Source: Candidatus Omnitrophota bacterium | GTDB taxonomy: Bacteria > Omnitrophota > Gorgyraeia > Gorgyraeales > Gorgyraeaceae | NCBI GenBank assembly: GCA_018819285.1 | Contig: JAHJQM010000025.1 | Coordinates: forward strand, 1-41,032 | Reading direction: 5' to 3' | DNA: 41,032 nucleotides | Part shown: piece after piece, positions 1 to 8,338 of the stretch | Layout: every line of letters begins with the position of its first letter | Position numbering within the stretch: position 1 is the stretch's first letter | Position numbers and translations under genes: made by a program | The notes under the pieces: model-generated | The model's input: only the letters and a program-made list of their open reading frames with translations | What the model was told of the DNA's origin: nothing | The model's database searches: none

Positions 1-546
1 AAATCTTGCCTTGACCCCTTGCTTTCTAAGCCTGTCTATAAGTCTCCTTTCTACGGCCATAAAAGCGCATCCATAGTCACGTAACGACACTTTTGTTCTT
101 TTTCTCGTTAACCAATTTGAAACCTTGGAAATCAATCGCCTCTCTAAAGAATCCTTCCTCTTGTATCTCCAACCATTTACAAAATCAAAACCTTTCTCTA
201 TTTTATCTAAAAATTTTGGTATATCACGGGGGTCGTTTTGTAAATCTCCGTCCATAGTGATAATTATCTCTCCTCGTGCAACCTCAAAACCAGCCAAAAA
301 GGCGTAGAGTTGGCCACGATTTTTCTTAAATTTTATAATCCTTACACGCGTATTTTCTATTTGGATATTTTTTATAATATCATATGTTCTATCTTTACTG
401 CCGTCGTCTATAAATATTATCTCATAGCTTTTATTGAGAGAAGTTAATACTTCGCTTGTTCTATGGTAAAATTTTTTTATATTATCCTCTTCATTAAACA
501 ATGGGGTAACTACAGAAATTAAAACTACCTCTGTCTCTATAACCAT
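1..546 (-). CDS. Family 2 glycosyltransferase (polyprenyl-phosphate sugar transferase type), 3' end cut by window edge
   Basis: This reading frame is absent from the ORF track because it runs off the left edge. The first 182 codons are open. The protein begins MVIETEVVLISVVTPLFNEE, the usual GT-A start. It continues with DDGSKDRT (nucleotide-sugar binding) and MDGDLQNDP, the metal-binding DxD region of DPM1/GtrB/ArnC-like enzymes. Such enzymes usually move a sugar from a nucleotide donor to a polyprenyl phosphate at the inner membrane. Any C-terminal membrane helices would lie outside the window. The ATG has only a weak AAGG/AAGTG ribosome site. A 420-base gap separates it from glnA, so it is probably a separate transcription unit. 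Donor and acceptor cannot be assigned. Confidence 0.85.
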   Translation of the reverse strand, partial: MVIETEVVLISVVTPLFNEEDNIKKFYHRTSEVLTSLNKSYEIIFIDDGSKDRTYDIIKNIQIENTRVRIIKFKKNRGQLYAFLAGFEVARGEIIITMDGDLQNDPRDIPKFLDKIEKGFDFVNGWRYKRKDSLERRLISKVSNWLTRKRTKVSLRDYGCAFMAVERRLIDRLRKQGVKARF

Positions 547-966
547 TTTTTCACTTTACCTTATAAATATCTATACTGTAATATGTTGAGAAGAGATAGA
601 AACTTTCTGCACAGTAGAACTTATCTTTTAACCTACCAACAAGCATGTACTTGCGGTTCAAAAAAATTTCATAAAAGGTATATTAAACAGAAATGTTGAA
701 ACGGTTCATTTCAGCTAAATTGATACTCTTTTGTTATTATGATACATCTTTTTTCACTATAAAACAAGGGGAAAGTCATCAACTCTACAGCTAATACTGT
801 GCAAGCGGCGTTCAGAAACTGCTCAGATACTATAGTCGAGAATCTCTCCAGAATCTTCTCGACTGTGCTTCCATGTTATGCTCTGAAAACAACTTGAAGA
901 ATACTTGAAGGATGGGTTTAATTTTCTTGTAGATTAAGACTTTTTATCAGGGGATTTTTTGGGTTA
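547..966. other. 420-base gap between glnA and the glycosyltransferase; no convincing gene
   Basis: No supported coding sequence is seen on either strand. Short open stretches on the minus strand (about 40 codons) have no ribosome site and no recognisable motif; they could be remnants of a decayed gene. The clearest structure is an 8-bp inverted repeat (GTCGAGAA / TTCTCGAC) at 835-863. The sequence just upstream of the glycosyltransferase is AT-rich and may hold its promoter, but no confident -35/-10 pair was found. Confidence 0.5.
835..863. repeat. Small inverted repeat downstream of glnA
   Basis: The arms GTCGAGAA and TTCTCGAC are separated by 13 bases, about 100 bases past the glnA stop. 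There is no T-run on the glnA side, so it is a weak candidate for a terminator. It may be a decayed member of the palindromes found between other genes here. Confidence 0.4.
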
Positions 967-2298
967 TTATAATATCGGCAGATACTTATCCACTTCGTAC
1001 TGGCTAACCTGCGCCTTATATTCATCCCATTCCATTTTTTTATTTCTTATGAAAAACTCGAATAGTTTATCTCCTAGGGTTTCTCTTACTAACTTGCTCT
1101 TTTCCGTAAGCTTTATCGCCTCGTATAAATCTTCCGGCAAGGACTCTATGCCGGCTCTTGCCCTTTCTTCTTCTGACATGTGATAGATATTATCCTCTGA
1201 TGGTTTAGACAGTTTGTATTTTTTCTTTATGCCTTCAAGTCCTGCTGCAAGCATCACAGAAAATGCCAGGTATGGATTTGTTGCCGGGTCAGGGGAACGG
1301 AATTCTATTCTTGTTGCCTTTTCTTTGCCGGGTTTATACATGGGAACTCTAACAAGTGCTGAACGATTCATCTGAGCCCAGCATATGTATACAGGCGCCT
1401 CATAACCGGGCACAAGCCGCTTATAGGAATTGACCCACTGATTTGTCACGGCTGTAGTCTCGTTAACATGCTTTAAAATGCCTGCTATAAAAAACTTGGC
1501 TATTTCTGAAAGATGCGTTTTATCGGCTTTATTAAAAAATGCGTTTTTTGAGCCTTTGAAAAGCGACTGGTGCACATGCATGCCGCTACCGTTTATGCCA
1601 TAAATTGGTTTTGGCATGAACGTCGCGTATTTCCCATGCTGCCTGGCAATCTCTTTTACGACCATGCGGTATGTCATGACATTGTCTGCCATTTTAAGGG
1701 CTTCACAATAGCGTAGGTCAATCTCGTGCTGCGAGGTTGCGACCTCGTGATGCGAATATTCCACATCTATGCCCATATTTTCAAGCATAATCACTGTCTC
1801 GCGTCTCAGATCCTGCGCCACATCAAGAGGTGTTAAATCAAAATACCCTCCCCTATCAAGTATTATTGTATTTTTTGGGTTTTCAAAATAAAAATACTCC
1901 AGTTCCGGCCCTATATAGTAAGTAAACCCAAGATCTTTTGCCTTCTGTAAATTTTTCTTAAACACATATCTCGGGTCTCCTTCAAAAGGACTGCCGTTGG
2001 GTTTCAGAATATCACAAAACATCCTGGCCGAAAATCCATCCTTACCTGTCCGCCATGGAATTAACCGGAATGTTGACGGGTCAGGCATCGCCACCATATC
2101 GCTTTCTTCTATACGCGCAAAACCCTCTATGGAGGAACCATCAAAACCCATACCATCTACCAGCGCTTTCTCTAGTTCGCTTCTTGTGATAGATATGCCT
2201 TTCAAAAAACCCAGGACATCGGTAAACCATAATTTGATAAATCTAATGTTATGTTTTTTTGCTAATTTTAATATATCTTTTCTGTCCTTTGCCAGCAT
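967..2298 (-). CDS. glnA: Glutamine synthetase, type I (alpha-like)
   Basis: It makes glutamine from glutamate, ammonia and ATP as a cytoplasmic dodecamer. At 443 residues it has the length of the short GSI-alpha enzymes. Visible signatures are GFDGSSIEGF (about 51-60), NGSGMHVHQS (about 236-245, ammonia/ATP site) and RIEFRSPDPATNPY (about 330-343). The NLYDLPPE adenylylation loop of GSI-beta is replaced by GIESLPEDLYEAI, so control by adenylylation is unlikely. The start is set by AAGGAGATAGTC before the ATG. The gene begins two bases after queF ends, so it is translated from the same message. It is the last gene of the bamA-to-glnA operon, and a GAF/ANTAR protein two genes upstream may regulate it. 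Confidence 0.96.
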   Translation of the reverse strand: MLAKDRKDILKLAKKHNIRFIKLWFTDVLGFLKGISITRSELEKALVDGMGFDGSSIEGFARIEESDMVAMPDPSTFRLIPWRTGKDGFSARMFCDILKPNGSPFEGDPRYVFKKNLQKAKDLGFTYYIGPELEYFYFENPKNTIILDRGGYFDLTPLDVAQDLRRETVIMLENMGIDVEYSHHEVATSQHEIDLRYCEALKMADNVMTYRMVVKEIARQHGKYATFMPKPIYGINGSGMHVHQSLFKGSKNAFFNKADKTHLSEIAKFFIAGILKHVNETTAVTNQWVNSYKRLVPGYEAPVYICWAQMNRSALVRVPMYKPGKEKATRIEFRSPDPATNPYLAFSVMLAAGLEGIKKKYKLSKPSEDNIYHMSEEERARAGIESLPEDLYEAIKLTEKSKLVRETLGDKLFEFFIRNKKMEWDEYKAQVSQYEVDKYLPIL

Positions 2299-2300
2299 GA

Positions 2301-2690
2301 CTATCTCCTTTTATATTCACCCGATACAATAGTTTTAATCCCACCCCGAGTATTAAATTCTCCTTTAATATATGCCCACTTTGGTTTGCAAGCCTTTACA
2401 AAATCTTCTATGATTTTATTCACTACGTGTTCATGGAATATTCCTACATCCCTGTAAAAGAGCATATACATCTTGAATGATTTTAATTCTACACAAAATT
2501 TAACAGGCTTGTACTGAATAGTTATATTGGCAAAATCCGGTAATCCTGTTTTTGGGCACACACATGTAAATTCAGGATTTTCCAATGTAATCGTATAGTC
2601 CCTGTCAGGATATTGGTTTTCCCAGACCTCAATCTCTGGCGTTTTTAGCTTGCGTACGTTTTTCTGTAAACCTTCGTAATGAGATTTCAT
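2301..2690 (-). CDS. queF: NADPH-dependent 7-cyano-7-deazaguanine reductase (preQ0 reductase)
   Basis: It reduces the nitrile of preQ0 to preQ1 in queuosine biosynthesis. The 129 residues match the short, one-domain QueF type of the tunnel fold. FTCVCPKTGLPDFA (about 42-55) carries the catalytic cysteine. VELKSFKMYMLFYRDVGIFHEH (about 67-88) holds the QueF signature and the substrate-binding glutamate/histidine region. The start overlaps the stop of the GAF/ANTAR gene in an ATGA junction, and the stop is two bases from glnA. No other queuosine gene is in the window, so its place in this operon is not explained by pathway. Confidence 0.95.
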   Translation of the reverse strand: MKSHYEGLQKNVRKLKTPEIEVWENQYPDRDYTITLENPEFTCVCPKTGLPDFANITIQYKPVKFCVELKSFKMYMLFYRDVGIFHEHVVNKIIEDFVKACKPKWAYIKGEFNTRGGIKTIVSGEYKRR

Positions 2691-3400
2691 TTCATTTCAT
2701 GCGCGACTATAATAGCTTCTGCAACTTCTTTCATTGGCTTCCTGTGATCCATGCTGTATTTTTGAATCTTCTTAAAAGAATCTTCTTCTGTAAGAGCTTC
2801 CTGCTTCATCAAAATGCCTTTTGCTTTTTCCACTACTTTTCTTGTCTCAAGCTCTTCCTGTATAACCCTGGTCTTCACCATCAACTCTGTATTCTCTATT
2901 GCAATTGCTGCCTGGTTTGCAACGCTTGTGAGGACATTTATCTCCGTAGGCGTAAATTTATGGGGCTGAGATGTGTAGCAATTCAAAACACCTATAACCT
3001 TCCCTTTGACTGCGAGAGGGACGCATAACAAAGATACAAGCTTTTCTTTCATAGCTATGTCTTTATATTTATACTCCGGTTCTTTTGCGACATCCGCTAC
3101 AACTATTGGTTTATTCTGAAGAACTACTTTCCACGCAACTCCTTCACCTTTAGCCAGAGGCTTTTTATTTATATATTCCTGGCTAATGCTCTGCGTGGCC
3201 CTGATATCTAAATTTTGTTTCTTCTCATCTATGAGCATCAATGAGCAAATCCTGGAATTCATGACTTCTGCAGTAACTGTTACTATAAGTTTCAATATAT
3301 CCTCGAGATACAGATCGCTTGATATAGCCTTGCTGATCTTAGAAATAGCTTCTATAGTATAGTTGGATTTGGATGTTTTTTTCTTTGGTTTTATTGCCAT
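2687..3400 (-). CDS. GAF-domain sensor with C-terminal ANTAR RNA-binding domain (putative antiterminator)
   Basis: A GAF ligand-binding domain occupies about residues 20-165 (for example LLCVPLAVKGKVIGVLNCYT and a VANQAAIAIENTEL helix). It is followed by a coiled linker and an ANTAR domain at about 180-235 (VVEKAKGILMKQEALTEEDS, then HRKPMKEVAEAII). ANTAR proteins such as AmiR, NasR and EutV bind paired hairpins in leader RNA and prevent termination, often in nitrogen genes. The ORF-track start is a TTG inside the end of lpxI; the ATG at 3400, preceded by GGGGTGG, is the likelier start (237 residues). Overlap with queF and closeness to glnA suggest a nitrogen-linked role, but no ANTAR target hairpin was found upstream of glnA. 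Confidence 0.88.
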   Translation of the reverse strand: MAIKPKKKTSKSNYTIEAISKISKAISSDLYLEDILKLIVTVTAEVMNSRICSLMLIDEKKQNLDIRATQSISQEYINKKPLAKGEGVAWKVVLQNKPIVVADVAKEPEYKYKDIAMKEKLVSLLCVPLAVKGKVIGVLNCYTSQPHKFTPTEINVLTSVANQAAIAIENTELMVKTRVIQEELETRKVVEKAKGILMKQEALTEEDSFKKIQKYSMDHRKPMKEVAEAIIVAHEMK

Positions 3401-3446
3401 AGATAACCACCCCAACTTCGGAAGACGCCTACGGCGTTTCTGAAGT

Positions 3447-4253
3447 TTATAATGCCACAATAACTACGCCTGCTTCGTCTGCAAGCTTTAATGTCTCTTC
3501 CTTATCTATAATCAATGTCTTTTTAGCCTCTATTGCAAGGCAGCTAGCCTTGACTTCCTGAAGCAGCTTTATCGTATCAGGCCCTATCACAGGCACATCA
3601 AACCTCATATCCTGCCTTGGCTTTGTCACCTTTATAACAACAACGCCTTCCTTGCCATATTTAGCAGCTCTTTTGATTGCCTCATCAGTACCTTCAATAG
3701 ATTCTACTGCCAGGACACTTTTTTCTTTTACTATAACCGATTGGCCAATGTCCAAGCCTGCTATAGTCTTTGCTATCTTCCTCCCAAAATCTATGTCTTT
3801 CAGAATTCTTTCATCAGGCAACAATCTAGTAAGAACACCTTTTTTAGGAAGGCAATCTGATAAAAAAATTATTGAACTTAAAACCCTGATACCTCTAAGC
3901 TCCAGGAGCCTTGCAACAGCCCCTATTATAGAATCTGTTTTTTTATTCCTTATATTTCCCAGTAGAAGCTGCATCCTCTGATCAATCTTTATATTCTTAT
4001 CGAAAAGTAGCTTATGCCTTACCTGGCCTGCCATTATAATAGAGCGTATATTTTCTTCCTTGAGAATCTTTAGCAATTTCTCAAGTTCTCCTACGCCAAG
4101 CCAGTATATTTTACTTACAAATTTTTCAAGCTCTTTTGATGTTTCTTCGTTTATGCCTATAGCAATTACTTCAACGCCTTTCTTTCTGGCGTTCTCGGCA
4201 AATATAATAGGAAATCTGCCGTTGCCAGCTATAAGCCCAATTCTGCTAATCAT
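3447..4253 (-). CDS. lpxI: UDP-2,3-diacylglucosamine pyrophosphatase LpxI
   Basis: It cleaves UDP-2,3-diacylglucosamine to lipid X and UMP in the lipid A pathway, replacing LpxH in many bacteria. The 268 residues match the LpxI/DUF1009 family. Seen are IGLIAGNGRFPIIFA at the N-terminus, GTDEAIKRAAKYG (about 198-210) and TKPRQDMRFDVPVIG (about 220-234). The ATG is preceded by CGGAGAAA. Family A palindrome copy 1 lies between lpxA and this gene. Its position directly after lpxA fits the biochemical order LpxA-LpxC-LpxD-LpxI. Confidence 0.95.
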   Translation of the reverse strand: MISRIGLIAGNGRFPIIFAENARKKGVEVIAIGINEETSKELEKFVSKIYWLGVGELEKLLKILKEENIRSIIMAGQVRHKLLFDKNIKIDQRMQLLLGNIRNKKTDSIIGAVARLLELRGIRVLSSIIFLSDCLPKKGVLTRLLPDERILKDIDFGRKIAKTIAGLDIGQSVIVKEKSVLAVESIEGTDEAIKRAAKYGKEGVVVIKVTKPRQDMRFDVPVIGPDTIKLLQEVKASCLAIEAKKTLIIDKEETLKLADEAGVVIVAL

Positions 4254-4266
4254 TTTCTCCGTTCAT

Positions 4267-4301
4267 AAGTTGACACTCTGACAATGTCAGAGTGTCAACT
4301 T
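4267..4301. repeat. Family A 35-nt palindrome, copy 1
   Basis: A perfect palindrome with 17-base arms (AAGTTGACACTCTGACA and its complement) around one central base. It sits in the short gap between lpxA and lpxI. Four more copies of the same length occur at 18386, 19741, 29992 and 36274, all between genes. There is no T-run, so it does not look like an ordinary terminator. Confidence 0.95.
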
Positions 4302-4309
4302 ATATGGTT

Positions 4310-5089
4310 TTATTTGCTGCCCCTGCAAATGCCTCTTTCTGAATTCTTTAAAAAATCAAGGAGATATTTCACTTCTTCAACAAGTTCTATTTCTTTTTTA
4401 ACTTTTTCTATGCCGTTTTTTAAAACGAGTCCTGAATGAAATAAAATCTTAAACGCCTTTTTTAATTCCCGTTGAACTTTCTGAGACATACATGCGCGTC
4501 TAACGCCTACCAGGTTCAGCCCATATACCCTTGCAGGATTTCCGTCGCAGGTAGAAAAAGGAGGGATGTCCTGCACAACCTTTGAACAGCCTCCTATTAT
4601 CGCCATCTTTCCAACTCTTGTAAACTGATGCACTCCTGCAAACCCTCCTAGCACAACTTTGTCTTCCAGTGTAACGTGTCCTGCAAGAGTTCCTGCATTT
4701 GCAATGACACAGTTATTTCCAACCCTGCAGTTGTGCGCAACATGCGAATATGCCATAAAAAGATTCTCATCTCCTACAGAAGTGCTAGTCCCCTCTTCTG
4801 TGCCAGGGTTCATTGTAACATATTCCCTTATAATGTTTTTCTTGCCTATCTTGAGAAATGTTTTTTTGCCTTTATATTTAAGATCCTGCGGCGCACTTCC
4901 TATAACAGCGCTTGTAAATATACGCGTCCCCTCTCCTATTATAGTATACCCTTCAACTGTAGTGCGCGGCCCTACAATAGCCCCTTTTGCTATCTCCACA
5001 TTAGGACCTATAATAGCATAAGGGCCGACTTCTATATCGTCGGCCAACTTTGCTTTTTTATCTACAATTGCTGTGGGATGAATTCTCAT
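4310..5089 (-). CDS. lpxA: UDP-N-acetylglucosamine O-acyltransferase
   Basis: It catalyses the first step of lipid A synthesis, moving a 3-hydroxyacyl chain from ACP to UDP-GlcNAc. The 259-residue protein is a hexapeptide left-handed beta-helix (repeats over about 1-185) followed by the C-terminal helical domain. The catalytic histidine is in YSHVAHNCRVGNN (about 114-126), and the acyl-chain region FAGVHQFTRVG and the GNPARVYGLN stretch are present. Downstream of the lpxC/fabZ fusion and upstream of lpxI, it belongs to the bamA-led envelope operon. The 101-base gap to lpxC/fabZ is filled by an inverted family B repeat. Confidence 0.96.
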   Translation of the reverse strand: MRIHPTAIVDKKAKLADDIEVGPYAIIGPNVEIAKGAIVGPRTTVEGYTIIGEGTRIFTSAVIGSAPQDLKYKGKKTFLKIGKKNIIREYVTMNPGTEEGTSTSVGDENLFMAYSHVAHNCRVGNNCVIANAGTLAGHVTLEDKVVLGGFAGVHQFTRVGKMAIIGGCSKVVQDIPPFSTCDGNPARVYGLNLVGVRRACMSQKVQRELKKAFKILFHSGLVLKNGIEKVKKEIELVEEVKYLLDFLKNSERGICRGSK

Positions 5090-5109
5090 AATGGTTGATA
5101 AAAAACCAC

Positions 5110-5190
5110 GAATTCCTTAGCTAATTTCGCCTTGCTGTTTTGCTTCGCAAAGCTAAACAGCAGGGCGAAATTCAAAGGTGACAATACATC
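5110..5190 (+). repeat. Family B intercistronic hairpin element, inverted copy
   Basis: It runs from GAATTCCTTAGCTAATTTCG to AATTCAAAGGTGACAATACA on the plus strand, opposite to the surrounding genes. The arms AATTTCGCCTTGCTGTTT and AAACAGCAGGGCGAAATT form an 18-bp stem with one wobble, around an inner TTTGCTTCGCAAA-like core. It begins directly after the TAA of lpxC/fabZ. Because it is reversed, it cannot give the next gene (lpxA) its ribosome site as the other copies do. Confidence 0.85.
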
Positions 5191-6504
5191 TTACGCGTCT
5201 ACAAGAGCAAACATCAGATCCGCTTCAGCTACGACCGCACCATCCACAAGCGCCCTTGTGTGTACCTGGCCTGTCCTTGATTTAAGTTTCATGACCTCTA
5301 CTTCTAAGCGCAGTTGATCGCCAGGAATAACTGTTTTTCTGAACTTTACATTATCAAGGCTCATGAAATATGCATACTTGCCCATATTCTCTTTTTTATT
5401 CAGCAGTAATACTCCTGCCACCTGCGCCATTGCCTCAACAATTAATACGCCTGGCATAACAGGCTTGCCTGGAAAATGCCCTGTAAAAAACTGCTCATTC
5501 ATTGTAACATTTTTTATACCTATAGCTTTTTTGTCCACCTCGATCTTTATGATCCTGTCCACCAATAGAAACGGATACCTGTGCGGCAGTATTTTCTGTA
5601 TATCAATGGCATCCAGTGCCCTGCCGCTTGTTTCAACATACACAGCTTTGATGCCGCCGGAATAAATCCTTTCTCTTTGATTATTTATTTTCTCAACCAG
5701 CTGCACGTTCAGAGGATGACCGCTGCGCATCGCAATAATATGGCCTCTGATGTTGTACCCCAGGAGGTATAAATCCCCTAAAAGATCCAGTATCTTATGC
5801 CTCGCGAATTCGTCTTCAAATCTGAGTTTATTATCTATGACCCCGCCTTCTCCTACCACTACAGTATTGTCGTAATTAGCGCCTTTCCCAAGGCCTTTTT
5901 TCCTGAGCTCGTTTACTTCTTTTTCCAGGCAAAAAGTCCTGGCAGTGGAGATTTCTTTTGCAAATGTATTTTCATCTACAGTAAATGATATATACTGCGC
6001 CTTTAAAAGAGGATGTTCATAATTCAACGTGTAAGACACCCTAAAATTATCGTCAGGTAAAACCATTATCATGGCCCCATCCTGTTCAGCCCACAGGGGC
6101 GCTCTTATCTGGTAAATCTTTTTAGGTAGCCCCTGGTCTTCGATACCCACCTTTCTCAAGATTTCCATGAAGCCTGTTGCGCTTCCATCAAGGCCCGGGA
6201 GCTCAGGCCCGTCCGCTTCTATGATTATATTATCTATGCCGAGCGCCCACAATGCGGCCATTAAATGCTCTATTGTGTGGATTTCAACCCCATCGATTCC
6301 GATGGAAGTGCGCCTAGGGCTTTTTTCCTGGCAGATAATGCTACTGATATCGGCCTTGACCATAGGAGAATCTTTTATGTCAATCCTTATGAAATTTATG
6401 CCCGTATTAGTCGGGGCAGGCTTGAATTTAAGGTTAACGTTCACCCCTGTATGCAGGCCTACTCCTTTTAATTCAACCGATTTTTTTATTGTTCTCTGCT
6501 GCAT
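5191..6504 (-). CDS. lpxC/fabZ: Fused UDP-3-O-acyl-GlcNAc deacetylase and 3-hydroxyacyl-ACP dehydratase (LpxC-FabZ)
   Basis: One 437-residue protein joins two enzymes. Residues 1 to about 285 are LpxC, the zinc deacetylase that commits the cell to lipid [11 protein letters not shown] (about 76-85) and [11 protein letters not shown] (about 234-244) hold the zinc ligands, and RSGHPLN follows. Residues from about 297 are FabZ, the dehydratase of fatty acid elongation: [12 protein letters not shown], then [20 protein letters not shown] with catalytic His and Glu. Both enzymes draw on 3-hydroxyacyl-ACP, so fusion may balance lipid A against phospholipid. The same fusion is known in Bacteroidetes and some other Gram-negative phyla. 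It starts 20 bases after lpxD ends. Confidence 0.96.
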   Translation of the reverse strand: MQQRTIKKSVELKGVGLHTGVNVNLKFKPAPTNTGINFIRIDIKDSPMVKADISSIICQEKSPRRTSIGIDGVEIHTIEHLMAALWALGIDNIIIEADGPELPGLDGSATGFMEILRKVGIEDQGLPKKIYQIRAPLWAEQDGAMIMVLPDDNFRVSYTLNYEHPLLKAQYISFTVDENTFAKEISTARTFCLEKEVNELRKKGLGKGANYDNTVVVGEGGVIDNKLRFEDEFARHKILDLLGDLYLLGYNIRGHIIAMRSGHPLNVQLVEKINNQRERIYSGGIKAVYVETSGRALDAIDIQKILPHRYPFLLVDRIIKIEVDKKAIGIKNVTMNEQFFTGHFPGKPVMPGVLIVEAMAQVAGVLLLNKKENMGKYAYFMSLDNVKFRKTVIPGDQLRLEVEVMKLKSRTGQVHTRALVDGAVVAEADLMFALVDA

Positions 6505-6523
6505 TTTGTTCCTCGTATGATTT

Positions 6524-7570
6524 TTAACTTTTGTTGTTTTCTTTAGCTGCGGATTTTAATCGCTCAATCTCTTCTTCCAATTGCTTTACCTTTTTAAATA
6601 ACCCCGGGAGGTTCTGGGTAAATGCATGGATTTTTTTTGCCAGGACATGCGGTTTGGCAGGATAACCTGAAACGCAGGTATTTGAAGGGATAGATTTTGT
6701 CACGCCTGACTGGGCCGCAACCACAACGTTATCGCCTATAGAAATATGCCCGATAACGCCTGACTGGCCCGCAATAGTGACATTCTTGCCTATAGTTGCG
6801 CTGCCCGATATTCCGCTCTGCGCAACTATTATGGAATTTTCCCCTATTGATACATTATGGGCAATCTGAACAAGATTATCTATTTTCGTACCTTTTTTTA
6901 TAATAGTTTTATCAAATCGCGCCCTGTCAATAGTAACATTGGCGCCAATCTCTACATCGTCCTCTATTATTACTGTCCCTATCTGCGGAATTCTATGATG
7001 CACGCCCTGGACTGTAGAGAAACCAAAACCATCGCTTCCGATAACAGTCCCGCCGTGAATGACAACTCTGTTTCCTATGCTTACCCTTTCCCTTATTATT
7101 ACATACGGGTAGATAAAACAGTCTGTGCCAATTTTGGTATGGTGGCCTACGTACACGCCTGCGTAGAGAATAGTATTATCTTTTATTTCTACATTATCTT
7201 CCAGCACAACATATGGCTCTATAGCTACATTCTTTCCTATCTTTGTTTTGTCGCCAATAATAGCTGTAGGATGAATGCCTTTTGGCCTTCTGACATCGTT
7301 TGGCGCCAAAAGAGAAACCATCTTTGCAAACGCCAGAGACGGGTTCTCAGTACGTATAATTGTCTTTTGGGATAGCTTTACATCCCTAGATGTTATAATG
7401 GCTGATGCCTTTGTATGGCCCATAAGAGGAAGATATCTAGAATTCGCAACAAATGTAAGATCTCCCTCTTTTGCCTCTTTGATACCACATATGCCTGTAA
7501 CGATTATATTCTCATCGCCAACTATTTCGCCGTCTATGATACTGGCTATCTCTTTTAATGTCTTCTGCAT
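6524..7570 (-). CDS. lpxD: UDP-3-O-acylglucosamine N-acyltransferase
   Basis: It adds the second 3-hydroxyacyl chain to UDP-3-O-acylglucosamine in lipid A synthesis. The protein has 348 residues, normal for the family. There is an N-terminal uridine-binding domain (about 1-100, with [12 protein letters not shown]), then a hexapeptide beta-helix (about 100-315) with the catalytic His in [22 protein letters not shown] short C-terminal helix ([17 protein letters not shown]) likely forms the trimer coiled coil. It is separated from skp by a 212-base gap full of inverted repeats, which is unusual inside an operon. Confidence 0.96.
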   Translation of the reverse strand: MQKTLKEIASIIDGEIVGDENIIVTGICGIKEAKEGDLTFVANSRYLPLMGHTKASAIITSRDVKLSQKTIIRTENPSLAFAKMVSLLAPNDVRRPKGIHPTAIIGDKTKIGKNVAIEPYVVLEDNVEIKDNTILYAGVYVGHHTKIGTDCFIYPYVIIRERVSIGNRVVIHGGTVIGSDGFGFSTVQGVHHRIPQIGTVIIEDDVEIGANVTIDRARFDKTIIKKGTKIDNLVQIAHNVSIGENSIIVAQSGISGSATIGKNVTIAGQSGVIGHISIGDNVVVAAQSGVTKSIPSNTCVSGYPAKPHVLAKKIHAFTQNLPGLFKKVKQLEEEIERLKSAAKENNKS

Positions 7571-7581
7571 TTAATGAGCAC

Positions 7582-7616
7582 TTGGTTTACGGCGTTCTTT
7601 GAACGCCGTAAACCAA
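7582..7616. repeat. Perfect 35-nt inverted repeat upstream of lpxD
   Basis: The arms TTGGTTTACGGCGTTC and GAACGCCGTAAACCAA (16 bases each) flank a TTT loop. It has the same total length as family A but a different sequence. It lies 12 bases upstream of the lpxD start and would fold in the mRNA just before the ribosome site. Confidence 0.85.
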
Positions 7617-7650
7617 CCTCCTATTGTTTTTTCTATGTTTGTGCGAATTA

Positions 7651-7726
7651 ATCCTTGCCATTTTGCGTAGTACATTAAAATAACTGGCTTCCAGTACGTT
7701 CAAATCCCCCGCAAAATGGCAAGGAT
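7651..7726. repeat. Long inverted repeat with 42-base loop, skp-lpxD gap
   Basis: The 17-base arms ATCCTTGCCATTTTGCG and CGCAAAATGGCAAGGAT are perfect complements, and pairing continues outward with a few mismatches (GTGCGAAT / GTTCGGAC). The loop contains a smaller hairpin (CTGG-CTT-CCAG). This looks like a small non-coding insertion (MITE-like) or a structured RNA. Confidence 0.8.
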
Positions 7727-7732
7727 AAGTTC

Positions 7733-7776
7733 GGACTTATGACTTAACGTCGCCCTTCGGACTCCGTAAGTCATGT
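7733..7776. repeat. Imperfect inverted repeat next to the skp stop
   Basis: GGACTTATGACTTAACG and CGTAAGTCATGTCC pair with a few gaps around a CGCCCTTCGGACTC loop. It is the third palindrome in this gap and lies just after the skp stop codon. There is no T-run, so a terminator role is not supported. Confidence 0.6.
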
Positions 7777-7782
7777 CCTCAC

Positions 7783-8337
7783 TTATTTGCCTGACACGTC
7801 CTTATATTTATCATTCAATATCTTTATAATTTCGTTCGTGAGATCCATCCCATGATCGCCGTATAAAAGCACTCTGTCATTTACAATAATTGAATATTCA
7901 TTCTTCTCGCCGTATTCTTTTATGACATCACTCATCTCTTTCAGAATATCCTTCACCATATTATCCCTATCTTTTGTAAGGTCTAGTTTTGCTTCCTGGT
8001 CAAAATCTTGTAGAGACTTTATCTTTGCTTCTATATCTGTTTCTTTTTTCTCGCGGCTACTTTTATTCATAAGTTCCAGCTCTTCTCTCATTTTTCTTAT
8101 CTCCTGGACAACCTTCTCTCGCTCTTTTTGTTTCATATCGCCCTTTGCTTCCAGTTCTTTGTCAAAGTCTTTTGTCTTCCGGTATTCATCAAATGACCTG
8201 GATAAGTCGATATAGCCGATTTTACCCTGCGATTCTGCAAAAACATTTCCTGTGGAAAGAAATAAAAATATGAAAGCTAGCGCTAATGCAACTTTATACA
8301 ACTTTATACAACCTCTTGCAGCCTTATGCAACCTCAT
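7783..8337 (-). CDS. skp: Periplasmic OmpH/Skp-family chaperone
   Basis: Skp-like proteins hold unfolded outer-membrane proteins in the periplasm for the BAM complex. The 184-residue protein has a signal peptide (hydrophobic core ALALAFIFLFLSTG, cleavage after NVFA). It begins the mature part with GKIGYIDLSRSFDEYRKTKDF, typical of OmpH. A long charged coiled coil follows (about 70-135), ending with YSIIVNDRVLLYGDHGMDLTNEIIKILN. The ATG lies one base after the bamA stop, with AGGGGG inside the last bamA codons as ribosome site. The first 16 codons are built from five imperfect 10-base tandem repeats (8289-8338), an odd origin for the positive n-region. Confidence 0.9.
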   Translation of the reverse strand: MRLHKAARGCIKLYKVALALAFIFLFLSTGNVFAESQGKIGYIDLSRSFDEYRKTKDFDKELEAKGDMKQKEREKVVQEIRKMREELELMNKSSREKKETDIEAKIKSLQDFDQEAKLDLTKDRDNMVKDILKEMSDVIKEYGEKNEYSIIVNDRVLLYGDHGMDLTNEIIKILNDKYKDVSGK

Positions 8338-8338
8338 A

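Noticed and set aside
125-307. Plus-strand 60-residue ORF
   Set aside because: It is a shadow of the glycosyltransferase on the minus strand, which has clear family motifs over the same bases.
547-966. Transposase or other gene remnant in the glnA-downstream gap
   Set aside because: Only short frames without recognisable motifs or ribosome sites are open; I could not support a family.
980-990. DnaA-box-like TTATCCAC near the end of glnA
   Set aside because: A single match inside coding sequence, far from the rpmH/parAB origin-type cluster, with no neighbouring boxes.
4267-4301. Family A palindromes as Rho-independent terminators
   Set aside because: No T-run follows either arm, and several copies lie inside tight operons such as lpxA-lpxI and parB-ndk.
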